A stretch of 14,499 nucleotides of DNA from Candidatus Hermodarchaeota archaeon (GCA_016840185.1 JAEOSV010000028.1:1-14499); one strand, 5' to 3'. Positions 7,237 through 14,499 are shown, counted from the stretch's first letter. Notes: generated by a model from the sequence alone, not told the origin. Made by a program: numbers and translations.

Positions 7237-8625
7237 ATGGGAAAACTATTCGGCCAAACCTTTATCAAAACACTAGAAACCCGAGTCAAAGCGAATAAAT
7301 CACGAGTGATACATGCTTTAGATATTGCCAACACACTGCCTCCCGATGCCCCAGATTCTGAACGCCAGGAACTGATTGAACGCGCCTGTCATGTAGCTGC
7401 CGCAGTAGCACCGTATGTCGTCGCTATCAAACTGAATTATCCATTGGTACTAGCCGTGGGGCTAGAAATTGTGCATCACCTGAAAATGGTTGTGCCTGAT
7501 CTTCCTCTTATTGCTGATTTCAAAGTCGCTGACATTGATAATACGAATGCATGGATTGCTCGTCATGCGTTTGCTGCAGGAATTGATGCCATTATTGTTC
7601 AAGGCTTCATCGGAGACGACGCTATTCAAGCAGTGCTCAATGAAGCCAAAGATGCTGGTGACCGCGGAGTTATTCTCGTTGTGGATATGAGTCACCCCGG
7701 CGCAGTTCAATTTATTCACCCTCAAACACCTCGAATGGTGCACCTCGCAAAACAATTGAAAGTTACAGGGGTCATCGCTCCTGGAACTCGACCTCCCCAT
7801 GTACGTGAAATCCGTAACCTCTTAGGTTCACACACGCTTATTCTAGCTCCAGGTGTTGGAGCGCAAGGAGGTAAACCTGGATCAGCAATAGCAGCTGGAG
7901 CGAATTATGAGATAGTGGGACGAACCATCTATACGGCTGAAAATCCAGCATTAAAAGCAAAGGAACTGGCAGAACAGACGTTTAACGTTAAACTACAAAC
8001 TGAGGGCTCAACTCAGGATGCCTTCATCAAAGAAATAGCTGTTCTCCTGGCAGACGTGGGGGCAATTAAATTCGGAGAATTTACGCTCGCATCAGGCAAA
8101 AAAAGCCCCTACTATATCGACTTACGTGTCATCCCCTCATATCCTGCAGAGTTCAACAAGTTAACTGACCTCCTTTCTCAGTGGCTTGCCGGAAATCCAA
8201 AAGTGAAATTCAATCGTATCGCTGGAGTTCCCACTGCTGGAATTTCCTTTGCCACAGCCTTGTGTACGCGACTTGGAGTTCCCTTGCTATACATTCGAAG
8301 CAAGCCGAAAAAATATGGTCGCCAACAACTTGTCGAAGGAATTCTCGAAACAGGTGATCATGTGCTTGTGATTGATGACTTAATCACTGATGGCGGGAGT
8401 AAAATAGACGCCGTGCAGGTACTCCGGGATTCAGGGGCAAAGGTGACCGATGTTTTGGTTGTAGTGGATCGTCAACAGGGGGGTGCTGAGCATTTGAAGC
8501 AGGAAAAACTTAGGCTTCATGCACTGGCTCCAATTTCGCACATTATCAAGGCCTTAGAAGGAGAAAAACGCCTGTCAAAATCCGATGCACAACACATCCT
8601 TAGTTATATCGCTAATCAGGGTTAG
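7237..8625 (+). CDS. pyrFE: Fused orotidine-5'-phosphate decarboxylase / orotate phosphoribosyltransferase (PyrF-PyrE)
   Basis: The last two steps to UMP sit in one 462-residue chain. Residues 1-245 are OMP decarboxylase: D29 in HALD, K65 in AIKLNYP, the D94-x-K96-x-x-D99 core in ADFKVADI, and phosphate-binding PGVGAQGG (205-212) and VGR (227-229). This closely resembles the archaeal enzyme. Residues about 258-462 are orotate phosphoribosyltransferase: FTLASGKKSPYY (282-293), the Lys-rich catalytic loop around K356-K359, and the PRPP motif VLVIDDLITDGGSK (376-389). All key residues of both enzymes are visible. The order is OMPDC first, opposite to animal and plant UMP synthase. CAGGAG at 7221-7226 precedes ATG 7237, 33 bases after pyrI. 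It ends convergently with the archaeosortase-like gene, overlapping it by 4 bases. Confidence 0.95.
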   Translation: MGKLFGQTFIKTLETRVKANKSRVIHALDIANTLPPDAPDSERQELIERACHVAAAVAPYVVAIKLNYPLVLAVGLEIVHHLKMVVPDLPLIADFKVADIDNTNAWIARHAFAAGIDAIIVQGFIGDDAIQAVLNEAKDAGDRGVILVVDMSHPGAVQFIHPQTPRMVHLAKQLKVTGVIAPGTRPPHVREIRNLLGSHTLILAPGVGAQGGKPGSAIAAGANYEIVGRTIYTAENPALKAKELAEQTFNVKLQTEGSTQDAFIKEIAVLLADVGAIKFGEFTLASGKKSPYYIDLRVIPSYPAEFNKLTDLLSQWLAGNPKVKFNRIAGVPTAGISFATALCTRLGVPLLYIRSKPKKYGRQQLVEGILETGDHVLVIDDLITDGGSKIDAVQVLRDSGAKVTDVLVVVDRQQGGAEHLKQEKLRLHALAPISHIIKALEGEKRLSKSDAQHILSYIANQG

Positions 8626-9332
8626 TTCTCTTGGATTTTCTTGACCTTTTTACGTTTTCTTATTCGTTGACCTAAGATAGCGATAACAACGATTCCGAAG
8701 TATCCTAAAAGAAAGGCAAGGGGATAATGGACAAATTCAAAGGGAGCGAAACCTAATGCGGGTGCCCATAATTCGATAAAGATCCGAAAGAGGTTTCCCA
8801 GCACAATAATGCAAATTGCTAGTACTCCAACTATGATGTGATCTGGTTTGGGTTCCAGATTTCGGTCAGCAAGGATAAGCAGAGCCAAACTGGGTATGAG
8901 CGCGATGAGTCCCGCACAGGCGTTGTCGATTTCTCCTCCAATTATTCTGAGGGTCACAGCCTCTCGAACGAAGATGAGTACTTGAGCACCTCCGAAGTGA
9001 GGAATAAGGGATTGAATAGGTGATATTCCGGAAAAGAGGAGTAAGCTTGCGACGGTTTGTGAGTAAAGCCATTGAACGGGCCAAAAATCAATTAGAATGA
9101 CAAGTAGGGCTGATAAGATGATAGTGATTATCAGTTTCACATCGTTATTGGGTTGGAACGCTCGTGAGGACTGAAGGAGAATTATGATGCCAATCACCAG
9201 AAGAAAGAGTGCAAAAGGTGTCAACGGGTTTTGTGGAATCGAATATGCAATGCCGCCTGCCACAATTAATGTGGTTCCTACGATAAAAAGAAGCCAGGGG
9301 GAATAATCTGCGATTAAATTCGTTTGTTTCAT
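8622..9332 (-). CDS. Archaeosortase/exosortase-family membrane cysteine transpeptidase
   Basis: This is a polytopic membrane protein of 236 residues with about seven hydrophobic segments (about 13-31, 39-54, 66-83, 92-110, 140-155, 165-184, 203-221) and a strongly basic C-terminal tail (residues 223-233). It shows the archaeosortase/exosortase triad: Cys139 in NACAG, Arg183 in GNLFR and His202 in FVHYP, each at the edge of a hydrophobic segment. In this superfamily the enzyme cuts a C-terminal sorting signal on secreted proteins and probably transfers them to a lipid or other anchor. No substrate with a sorting tail is visible in the window. It is last in the pyrD-pyrC-pyrK run, 26 bases after pyrK, with only a weak ribosome site. 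The link to pyrimidine synthesis is not explained. Confidence 0.82.
   Translation of the reverse strand: MKQTNLIADYSPWLLFIVGTTLIVAGGIAYSIPQNPLTPFALFLLVIGIIILLQSSRAFQPNNDVKLIITIILSALLVILIDFWPVQWLYSQTVASLLLFSGISPIQSLIPHFGGAQVLIFVREAVTLRIIGGEIDNACAGLIALIPSLALLILADRNLEPKPDHIIVGVLAICIIVLGNLFRIFIELWAPALGFAPFEFVHYPLAFLLGYFGIVVIAILGQRIRKRKKVKKIQEN
8636..8661 (+). terminator. T-rich tract after pyrFE, possible archaeal terminator
   Basis: Runs TTTT, TTTTT, TTTT occur within 26 bases, 10 to 36 bases after the pyrFE stop, as expected for archaeal oligo-T termination. The same bases encode the Lys-rich tail of the convergent archaeosortase-like gene (AAA/AAG codons on the other strand), so the tract may be just its codons. 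Confidence 0.35.
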
Positions 9333-9358
9333 GACCTAAACCCGAAGTGATGTATTCG

Positions 9359-10249
9359 TTAGCGTGTACCGTTTTCATCAGTCGATTCGATAGGTATATG
9401 CTTGCCTGTACTATCTCGTTTGAATCGTCCAAAATCTGTGTCCTTTAACCTCTTAGAATCAAATACGGGTCCGTCAAGGCAGACTCTCGTTCCTTGAGTG
9501 TCGATGATACAATGCCCGCATAATCCGATACCACATTTCATGTAGCGTTCCAAACTCACCTGCAAAGGTATGGGATACTTCTCCATGAGCTCTGCAAGAC
9601 TTGATAGCATCCCTTCTGGACCACAAGCTAAACAAGCGGCATAACGAGAGTCAATGTCAAGATGAAAAGCTGCCGCATTAACTGCAGTGCCTTGGATTCC
9701 ATCGGACCCATCATCAGTAGAAATAATGACTTTCTGAGCAAACTCATCAAATCGTTGTCGAAACAGCAACTCAGTATGTGTTGATGCACCCAAGGCCACG
9801 TGGATTTCATGGCCTTTTTTCACCGCTACTTCCGTTGCAAATGACAAGGGTGGAGAACCACAACCTCCTGCGACAAACAATAAGGGACCTTTATCAATTG
9901 ATCGTGGAAATGAAAACCCATAACCTAATGGTCCACGTATTCCTAAGAGGTCTCCTTCTTGCCGCTCATGCAAAGCTGCTGTTGCCTCCCCCACTTTTGC
10001 TGATGCAAATTCTACCAGCCCTTTATGACTCTTCACACTAGAGATGCTCATTGGAATTTCATCAACACCAGGAATCCAAATCATCAAGAATTGTCCAGGG
10101 ACAGCGGTTCGAGCGATATCAGGTGCGGAAAGTGTGAAGGATTTTGTACGAGGGGTCTCCTCAACGATTTGTAGTATTGGTCCAACAAGTGGTCGGAGGC
10201 CATGCACAAGTTTTGTCGGATTTTGTTTAGTTTTTTTGTCTGGTGTCAT
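9359..10249 (-). CDS. pyrK: Dihydroorotate dehydrogenase electron-transfer subunit
   Basis: An FAD and [2Fe-2S] subunit that would pass electrons from PyrD's FMN to NAD+ in a class 1B dihydroorotate dehydrogenase. Domains: an FAD-binding barrel (about residues 20-115) with IPMSIS (65-70) where the usual motif is RPxSI, so the customary arginine is replaced; a nucleotide-binding domain starting FVAGGCGSPPL (125-135); and a C-terminal cluster loop C239-x4-C244-x2-C247-x9-C257. At 296 residues it is somewhat longer than usual, with short charged tails at both ends. Its ATG overlaps the pyrC stop by 4 bases and uses GGAG inside pyrC. A hydrogenase or sulfide dehydrogenase gamma subunit would look alike; the position next to pyrD and pyrC decides for PyrK. 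Confidence 0.92.
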   Translation of the reverse strand: MTPDKKTKQNPTKLVHGLRPLVGPILQIVEETPRTKSFTLSAPDIARTAVPGQFLMIWIPGVDEIPMSISSVKSHKGLVEFASAKVGEATAALHERQEGDLLGIRGPLGYGFSFPRSIDKGPLLFVAGGCGSPPLSFATEVAVKKGHEIHVALGASTHTELLFRQRFDEFAQKVIISTDDGSDGIQGTAVNAAAFHLDIDSRYAACLACGPEGMLSSLAELMEKYPIPLQVSLERYMKCGIGLCGHCIIDTQGTRVCLDGPVFDSKRLKDTDFGRFKRDSTGKHIPIESTDENGTR

Positions 10250-11553
10250 TGAATATCTCCATCAAAGATGGTTTGTCCCGCAAGGATTGTGCGGCACACC
10301 TTTCCTCGCACCTTCCATCCTTCAAATGGTGTCAAAGTGGATTTACCATGCAAGGCATCACTACGAATTATATATTGTGCTTTGGGGTCAAAGAGGACTA
10401 AGTCAGCATCGGCACCAACTTCGAATTGTCCTTTTTCAATCCATTGCGCGTTACGAAGCCCAAACCACGTTGCAGGGTTTAAACTCATCATACGGATTAA
10501 ATGCGGTAGTGTCATCTCGGCGTCATGAACCAATCGCGTATACATCAAGGGAAGCATCGTCTCCACACCTACGATTCCTCCAGGCGCTGATACGAAATCT
10601 GCGTCTGAACCTGTTTTTTCACCCACAGTGTGTGGGGCATGATCTGATGCAATAATTTTGATCTGGTTTGCAAAACAGGCATTCAGCAATGCTTCAGTGT
10701 CCGTGGTTGATCGCAAGGGTGGGTAGCATTTTGCAATGGGACCAATCTCTGCCAAATCTTTAACCGTTAATAACAGATGGTGTGGAGTCACTTCTGTTGT
10801 TACAGGAATTCCTTTGTGCCATGCAGCGAGAATACTCCGAAACCCTGCTGCTGTCGATAAATGGCAGATATGAAATCCACACACTGGAGGGTTTGCCAAG
10901 AGTTTCTCAATGGCTTGTACTTCTGCTTCTGGTGGTCGACTGGCAAGGAAAGCGAAGGATGAACCATCTGTCGGTATACTCAAGAAAGCAGGATCTTCCG
11001 CATGCACAGTAAGAAGGTGTCCCAGGGGAGTTAAAGTTGAAATACACGCGGTCTCCTGATGTGGCATATAAATTTTGAACGAAACTATACCTGCTTCGAT
11101 AAGCTGTTTTGCCTTCGCGACAACCTCTTGTTCATCCCACTCACTCAATGCATCCGATCGATAAGGACCACCATGGAACGCAAAATCCACGAGGCTGTTT
11201 TTCTCAGCACGATTGATTTTTTCCATTAACCTTTCTTGTGTTGTCGTGGGTGGATTTGTATTTGGCATATCGACGATGGTAGTTACACCACCCGCTGCAG
11301 CAGCTAGGGAACCAGAGGCAAAATCCTCTTTGTCTGGATACCCGGGATCACGAAAATGAACGTGAACATCGACTAACCCGGGTAAAACGACGTATCCTGA
11401 GGCATCAATAACTTCATCGGCTTCTTCAGATTTTGATAATGCAGGATTGATGATGGCAGAAATCACTCCATTGTCAATCAAAAGGTCTGCCTCTTCTACA
11501 TGATCTGGAAGGACCAGACGTCCGTTAACAACTTTGAGGTCGTGAACAGCCAT
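10246..11553 (-). CDS. pyrC: Dihydroorotase (class I amidohydrolase)
   Basis: This zinc enzyme closes N-carbamoylaspartate to dihydroorotate. At 435 residues it has the usual length for class I. Metal ligands in order: HVHFRDPG (HxH, about residues 64-71), the lysine expected to be carbamylated in VSFKIYMP, histidines in TVHAED and FHICHLST, and the catalytic aspartate in ASDHAPH. The PGLVDVHVHFRDPG opening and the C-terminal GADADLVLFD beta strand fit the family. Allantoinase and hydantoinase are close relatives, but the position between pyrD and pyrK supports dihydroorotase. ATG 11553 lies 2 bases after the pyrD stop, with TAGGAG inside the end of pyrD as a rather distant ribosome site. Confidence 0.95.
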   Translation of the reverse strand: MAVHDLKVVNGRLVLPDHVEEADLLIDNGVISAIINPALSKSEEADEVIDASGYVVLPGLVDVHVHFRDPGYPDKEDFASGSLAAAAGGVTTIVDMPNTNPPTTTQERLMEKINRAEKNSLVDFAFHGGPYRSDALSEWDEQEVVAKAKQLIEAGIVSFKIYMPHQETACISTLTPLGHLLTVHAEDPAFLSIPTDGSSFAFLASRPPEAEVQAIEKLLANPPVCGFHICHLSTAAGFRSILAAWHKGIPVTTEVTPHHLLLTVKDLAEIGPIAKCYPPLRSTTDTEALLNACFANQIKIIASDHAPHTVGEKTGSDADFVSAPGGIVGVETMLPLMYTRLVHDAEMTLPHLIRMMSLNPATWFGLRNAQWIEKGQFEVGADADLVLFDPKAQYIIRSDALHGKSTLTPFEGWKVRGKVCRTILAGQTIFDGDIQ

Positions 11554-11555
11554 GG

Positions 11556-12521
11556 CTAGGGGTTCACTCCTACATCCTGCATTTGCCCAGTCAATTCCGA
11601 AATATGGTTTATTTCATGCCGTGTGAGATATTTCCCAATTTCTTCGCAGACTTGTGAGAAGATGGTCGATCCACGTGTTAACACACCGGTTCCGATTTCA
11701 ACGGCGGTCGCTCCTGCTAAGAAGAATTCTACAGCATCATCACCGGTTAGAATACCGCCAACTCCTATAATGGGTATTTTCAGTTTTGCCTTATTTAATT
11801 CCCAAACGGTTCGAATCGCAATGGGCTTAATTGCAGGACCCGATAAGCCACCAATTCCAGCCCCCAGGAGGGGTGTTCGTGATTCTATATCAAGGGCTAG
11901 CGCCGGTAATGTGTTGATAGCGACAAGTGCAGAGGCACCTGCTCGTTTCGCGGATTTTGCTACCTCTCGTAATCGGGGATAATCAGTTGATCCCGGTAAT
12001 TTGACCCAAATGGGGACTTCTTTATTCGTGCGCTCCACAACGGCTGTCACAACTTCACCGACAGCCTCCGGATCCAAACCCAAAAGATACAATGATCCGA
12101 CGTGGGGACAGGAAACATTCAATTCGACAGCAGAAACACCGGCTTTTACATATTTGGCAGCGACTCGAGCAAACTCCTTTGGTGTATTTCCTAAAGCACT
12201 ACCAATGACAGGAACCCCCTGTTTGACTGCGGTCTTGACTTCAGGCAGATAGTCTTGGATTCCCGGATTCGGAATTCCCATCGCGTTCAATAGACTATCA
12301 CCGGAGATGCCTACAACGCGTGGACCTGGATGCCCTGTACGGGCTTTCACACTCGCGGTTTTCGTCACAACGGCTCCAGCACCATCATTCTTTGCATTAA
12401 TTAGGCCACCTGCTGCTACTCCTAATACGCCTGAAGCTAGAATCGTGGGATTTTCCAGTTTTATTGAACCAATCTTTACATGTAATCTTGGATCGGATTT
12501 CACTTCAGTTTCGGGCGGCAC
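11556..12521 (-). CDS. pyrD: Dihydroorotate dehydrogenase, class 1B catalytic subunit
   Basis: This FMN barrel enzyme oxidises dihydroorotate to orotate. Visible: VKIGSIKLENPTILASG at the N-terminus (about residues 15-31), the substrate asparagine motif NAMGIPNPG, the class 1 catalytic cysteine in LNVSCPH, the lysine of WVKLPG, and the phosphate-binding GVGGI and IGTGVLTRG near the C-terminus. Cysteine rather than serine, plus a neighbouring pyrK, marks class 1B, a soluble NAD-linked enzyme. The start is GTG 12521, with a weak GAAGG just upstream; the first 12 residues are not conserved, and I see no better start inside. It heads pyrD-pyrC-pyrK-archaeosortase, with a candidate TATA element at 12586-12576. 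The 321 residues fit the family. Confidence 0.95.
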   Translation of the reverse strand: MPPETEVKSDPRLHVKIGSIKLENPTILASGVLGVAAGGLINAKNDGAGAVVTKTASVKARTGHPGPRVVGISGDSLLNAMGIPNPGIQDYLPEVKTAVKQGVPVIGSALGNTPKEFARVAAKYVKAGVSAVELNVSCPHVGSLYLLGLDPEAVGEVVTAVVERTNKEVPIWVKLPGSTDYPRLREVAKSAKRAGASALVAINTLPALALDIESRTPLLGAGIGGLSGPAIKPIAIRTVWELNKAKLKIPIIGVGGILTGDDAVEFFLAGATAVEIGTGVLTRGSTIFSQVCEEIGKYLTRHEINHISELTGQMQDVGVNP

Positions 12522-12575
12522 AACCTTCGATTCTCCATAATCTTCACACGTTTGATACTGCTTTGTGCCTACTTT

Positions 12576-12586
12576 GTATATCTAAA
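12576..12586 (-). promoter_or_regulatory. Candidate TATA box for the pyrD operon
   Basis: Read leftward, TTTAGATATAC lies in the 73-base gap between the GNAT gene stop and pyrD. A start about 25 bases further on would leave a leader of about 30 bases before GTG 12521. This would let pyrD-pyrC-pyrK be transcribed apart from the GNAT gene. Based on base pattern and spacing only. Confidence 0.4.
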
Positions 12587-12594
12587 TTGTCCTG

Positions 12595-13110
12595 TTAGTA
12601 ACGAAATTGCAGACCGAGAAAATGTAGAGCTCTCCGTTGAACTTTCTCTTCAGGAACTTCAGTTCTTAGTTCCATGGTATTGATGATGTTATAACCCCGT
12701 CGAACAAAAAATCGCACAGCGTCAATATTTCGAGGTAACACCGATAGATATAGGTTGGTTTCTCCTGCTTCCCGAATATACACCTCTGCGGCCCTGAGTA
12801 AGGTAGTGCCAATTCCGCGAATTCGCCAATTTTCGGTGACACCGATTTCTCGTAGGAAGTAGGCACCTTCATGACGCTCGATTCGACAGAATCCCACAAC
12901 TTTCTTTCCTTCCAATGTTTCAGCAACCAGTATATGTGATGATTCCTGTAGCATATCTTGGGGGATAATTGTCGCTGCTTCTTCAGGCGGCATGGGACCC
13001 CGCTCGTTTAACCGACGATGGAAAGAAAAGAATTCAGCCACCAGATTGGTTAAGCCAACGAAGTCCTTCACATCATATTCACGAATTGTGACAGCAGTCT
13101 CCGAACTCAT
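12595..13110 (-). CDS. GNAT-family N-acetyltransferase
   Basis: A 171-residue acyl-CoA-dependent acetyltransferase. Motif A is clear: the beta strand REIGVTENW followed by RIRGIGTTLL (about residues 96-105), the pyrophosphate-binding R-x-x-G-x-G loop and helix. The later LYLSVLPRNIDAVRFFVRRGY is the usual motif B with its N-x-x-A-x-x-F-[Y/F]-x-x-x-G-[F/Y] pattern. The substrate cannot be told from sequence: protein N-termini, amino groups of small molecules and antibiotics are all possible. GAGGG lies 7 bases upstream of ATG 13110. A weak GCTTAT element at 13156-13151 could be its TATA box. It sits between a terminator and the pyrD promoter and may be a single-gene unit. Confidence 0.9.
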   Translation of the reverse strand: MSSETAVTIREYDVKDFVGLTNLVAEFFSFHRRLNERGPMPPEEAATIIPQDMLQESSHILVAETLEGKKVVGFCRIERHEGAYFLREIGVTENWRIRGIGTTLLRAAEVYIREAGETNLYLSVLPRNIDAVRFFVRRGYNIINTMELRTEVPEEKVQRRALHFLGLQFRY

Positions 13111-13164
13111 TAGAATCCCTCGGGTATAGGCTCAATGGGCTAGTAGACTGATAAGCATTGTGAG

Positions 13165-13211
13165 AAAAAAAGGAATAGAGGGGTAGTACGCACCCAACAG
13201 CGTACCACCCC
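13165..13211 (-). terminator. Strong hairpin plus T-run terminator after the HAAS-like membrane gene
   Basis: Read leftward, a 12-base-pair stem GGGGTGGTACGC / GCGTACTACCCC (one G-U pair, otherwise perfect) encloses an 8-base loop and is followed within about 8 bases by seven consecutive T. It begins 18 bases after the stop of the 386-residue membrane protein. This is the form of a bacterial factor-independent terminator and is stronger than is usual for archaea, which often rely on T-runs alone. Stem at 13180-13191 and 13200-13211. Confidence 0.8.
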
Positions 13212-13229
13212 GAGGGACGGACATGACGA

Positions 13230-14390
13230 CTATTCAAATTCGTCAGAGCCAATTTCGTAGCCGTTGTGTAATGGTTGGATGTAGATGTTCGCTTGAATTA
13301 GTTCAACGATCATAGCAATGAAGGCTATGAAGATCAGCAGTGGTCCGAGCCACCATATCCAGGGCATTACTAGAAGTTTCCAGTAGAACAGTGTCCAGAT
13401 GACGCCATTCCAGATGGGAATTGGCCAGGACAAGGGCCCATAGAAGAATTGAATGAGGAGCCAAACTCCAACGAGGGCATAGAGTGTATCAATGGATGCT
13501 AGGAGTCGGGCGGCGGCCAATGAGCTATCACCGACCAGGATACGAACCGTTGTTAGACCAGCTTGTGTTAAACCAATGAACGCAAGCCAGTAGAGCACTG
13601 TAATCTCTAAGGTTGGATAGGTTGAGAACCAAATTGGTAAAACGATAGCAAAGACAATGGCAACGATAATGCCAAAGATGTGACCGACCAGTTTACCCAT
13701 GAGTTTTCCTCGGCCGGTAAATTCGTTGTATTTATCGACGCGTTTCTGAACCCGCTTTTGGGTACGGGGAATGCGTTGTTCTTCTTTCTTTTCATGATCC
13801 TGCATGATACCGCGCAGGATTTCGGTTAATGGGGGACCAGATGGATGGGATAAGAGTAACATAACCAAATAGGATATGATAATTCCAGCAAAGACCCAAA
13901 CCTGAGTTACTACTCCAAGTAAGATGTATGGTAGAAGCGCCATGATAGGCACTGTACTCAGATTGAGTAAAACTACTGTAACCAGATATGCAATAAGAGC
14001 TAGGTCCGTGATGACGAAACCAATAATGATCCACCAGAAGTATTGACGGTGCTTAGGAGTCAACGCATCGAGAAAGCTTTGGGCTTTTTCAATGTCACTT
14101 TGTTCTTTTTCCCGTCGGAATTCGCGTGCCACAATGTCTGGGCTGCCCATCGAAACGACGGCATCCCATGCAGCGGCTGTGGTGAGGCGTCCACTAGGTT
14201 GACTAGCTTTTTCCAGAAGATGGGATCGGAGTTCAGGGATCACTTCTGTGGAAACGTCTGAAGGAAGTCGCGCTTTCACTTGATCTAAGTAGTCTGCGAT
14301 GATTTTTCGAGCAGAGGCCTCATCACCAGGAGAGGCTGCTTGTGGGGGTCTCCCATCGCCCGAATATTCGTCCTTAGGATTGTTAGACAT
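13230..14390 (-). CDS. Multi-pass membrane protein with N-terminal HAAS-like domain
   Basis: A 386-residue protein whose N-terminal soluble region (about residues 24-95) is a helical domain: a helix starting ARKIIADYLDQVKARLP, an EL-x-x-HL-x-EK helix, then AAWDAVVSMGSPDIVAREF. This pattern resembles the HAAS domain (COG4709/DUF1700), which in bacteria sits on membrane proteins paired with PadR-type regulators. Hydrophobic segments follow at about 118-142, 149-180, 234-256, 263-283, 295-317, 325-343 and 345-366. A very charged loop (196-230, Lys/Arg/Glu-rich) lies between the second and third. No enzyme motif is visible, so no function is given. Its ATG lies inside the end of the zinc-ribbon gene (8-base overlap), pointing to co-expression. 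The HAAS assignment is by pattern memory. Confidence 0.75.
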   Translation of the reverse strand: MSNNPKDEYSGDGRPPQAASPGDEASARKIIADYLDQVKARLPSDVSTEVIPELRSHLLEKASQPSGRLTTAAAWDAVVSMGSPDIVAREFRREKEQSDIEKAQSFLDALTPKHRQYFWWIIIGFVITDLALIAYLVTVVLLNLSTVPIMALLPYILLGVVTQVWVFAGIIISYLVMLLLSHPSGPPLTEILRGIMQDHEKKEEQRIPRTQKRVQKRVDKYNEFTGRGKLMGKLVGHIFGIIVAIVFAIVLPIWFSTYPTLEITVLYWLAFIGLTQAGLTTVRILVGDSSLAAARLLASIDTLYALVGVWLLIQFFYGPLSWPIPIWNGVIWTLFYWKLLVMPWIWWLGPLLIFIAFIAMIVELIQANIYIQPLHNGYEIGSDEFE

Positions 14391-14499
14391 TCAAATCACT
14401 TTCTGAGATTTCCGCTCCGCAGTTTGCACAGTAGATTGCTCCAGGGTACACTTGGTTTCCGCAGGAAGTACAGAACAGTACTTGTTCTTGATAATCACC
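14383..14499 (-). CDS. C-terminal end of a zinc-ribbon protein (cut by window edge)
   Basis: The last 38 codons and stop of a gene entering from the right edge; its start is outside the window. The visible part carries two knuckles, FCTSCGN and YCANCGA, spaced as one CxxC-x10-CxxC zinc ribbon, then a short acidic tail ending in TAA at 14385-14383. Such ribbons commonly form a C-terminal or N-terminal appendix on archaeal membrane and regulatory proteins. The stop lies inside the first codons of the HAAS-like gene, so the two genes share 8 bases and are probably translated together. What the rest of the protein is cannot be said. Confidence 0.75.
   Translation of the reverse strand, partial: GDYQEQVLFCTSCGNQVYPGAIYCANCGAEISESDLNV

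Noticed and set aside
10044..10655. A 203-codon open frame on the plus strand
   Set aside because: It lies antisense across the pyrK-pyrC junction, both of which have full catalytic motifs. The product has no recognisable domain and no ribosome site, so it is a shadow.
10246..11553. Allantoinase or hydantoinase
   Set aside because: Sequence motifs overlap, but the gene sits 2 bases from pyrD and overlaps pyrK, which fits dihydroorotase.
1..14499. CRISPR array, tRNA, insertion sequence or phage genes
   Set aside because: Intergenic gaps are short and were read on both strands; no regular repeats, cloverleaf-like segments, transposase motifs or terminal repeats were seen.

Overview
The window reads as a piece of an archaeal chromosome. 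The evidence is an aspartate carbamoyltransferase made of pyrB plus a separate pyrI, an N-terminal orotidylate decarboxylase of the archaeal type, a DUF1464 protein, an archaeosortase-like membrane protein, short Shine-Dalgarno-led genes (several with GTG or TTG starts) and TATA-like elements upstream of operons. The MinD-like ATPase with a helical-repeat partner and a winged-helix protein would fit an Asgard-type archaeon (for example Thorarchaeia), but that is a low-confidence guess from gene content. No rRNA, tRNA, CRISPR array, insertion sequence or transposase was seen.

Layout: (1) 1-1620, minus strand: the end of an ATP-grasp / DUF1464 pair, the latter cut by the window edge. (2) 1806-5668, plus strand: a tight three-gene unit encoding a small Cys/His-rich protein with a C-terminal winged helix, a MinD/ParA-type ATPase and an 831-residue TPR-like helical-repeat protein. 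This is the least explained part of the window and the best candidate for an undescribed system. (3) 5756-8625, plus strand: pyrB-pyrI-pyrFE. The last gene is a fusion in the order OMP decarboxylase then orotate phosphoribosyltransferase, opposite to animal and plant UMP synthase. (4) 12521-8622, minus strand: pyrD-pyrC-pyrK followed by an archaeosortase-like gene, converging on pyrFE with a 4-base overlap of the two stop regions. (5) 13110-12595, minus strand: a GNAT acetyltransferase. (6) 14499-13230, minus strand: the end of a double zinc-ribbon protein overlapping a HAAS-like multi-pass membrane protein, closed by a strong hairpin plus T-run terminator.

Together regions 3 and 4 encode every step from carbamoyl phosphate and aspartate to UMP: PyrB/PyrI, dihydroorotase PyrC, a class 1B dihydroorotate dehydrogenase PyrD/PyrK, then OPRT and OMPDC in one chain. 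Only carbamoyl-phosphate synthetase is missing from the window. The pathway is split into two operons that face each other, each with its own candidate TATA promoter.
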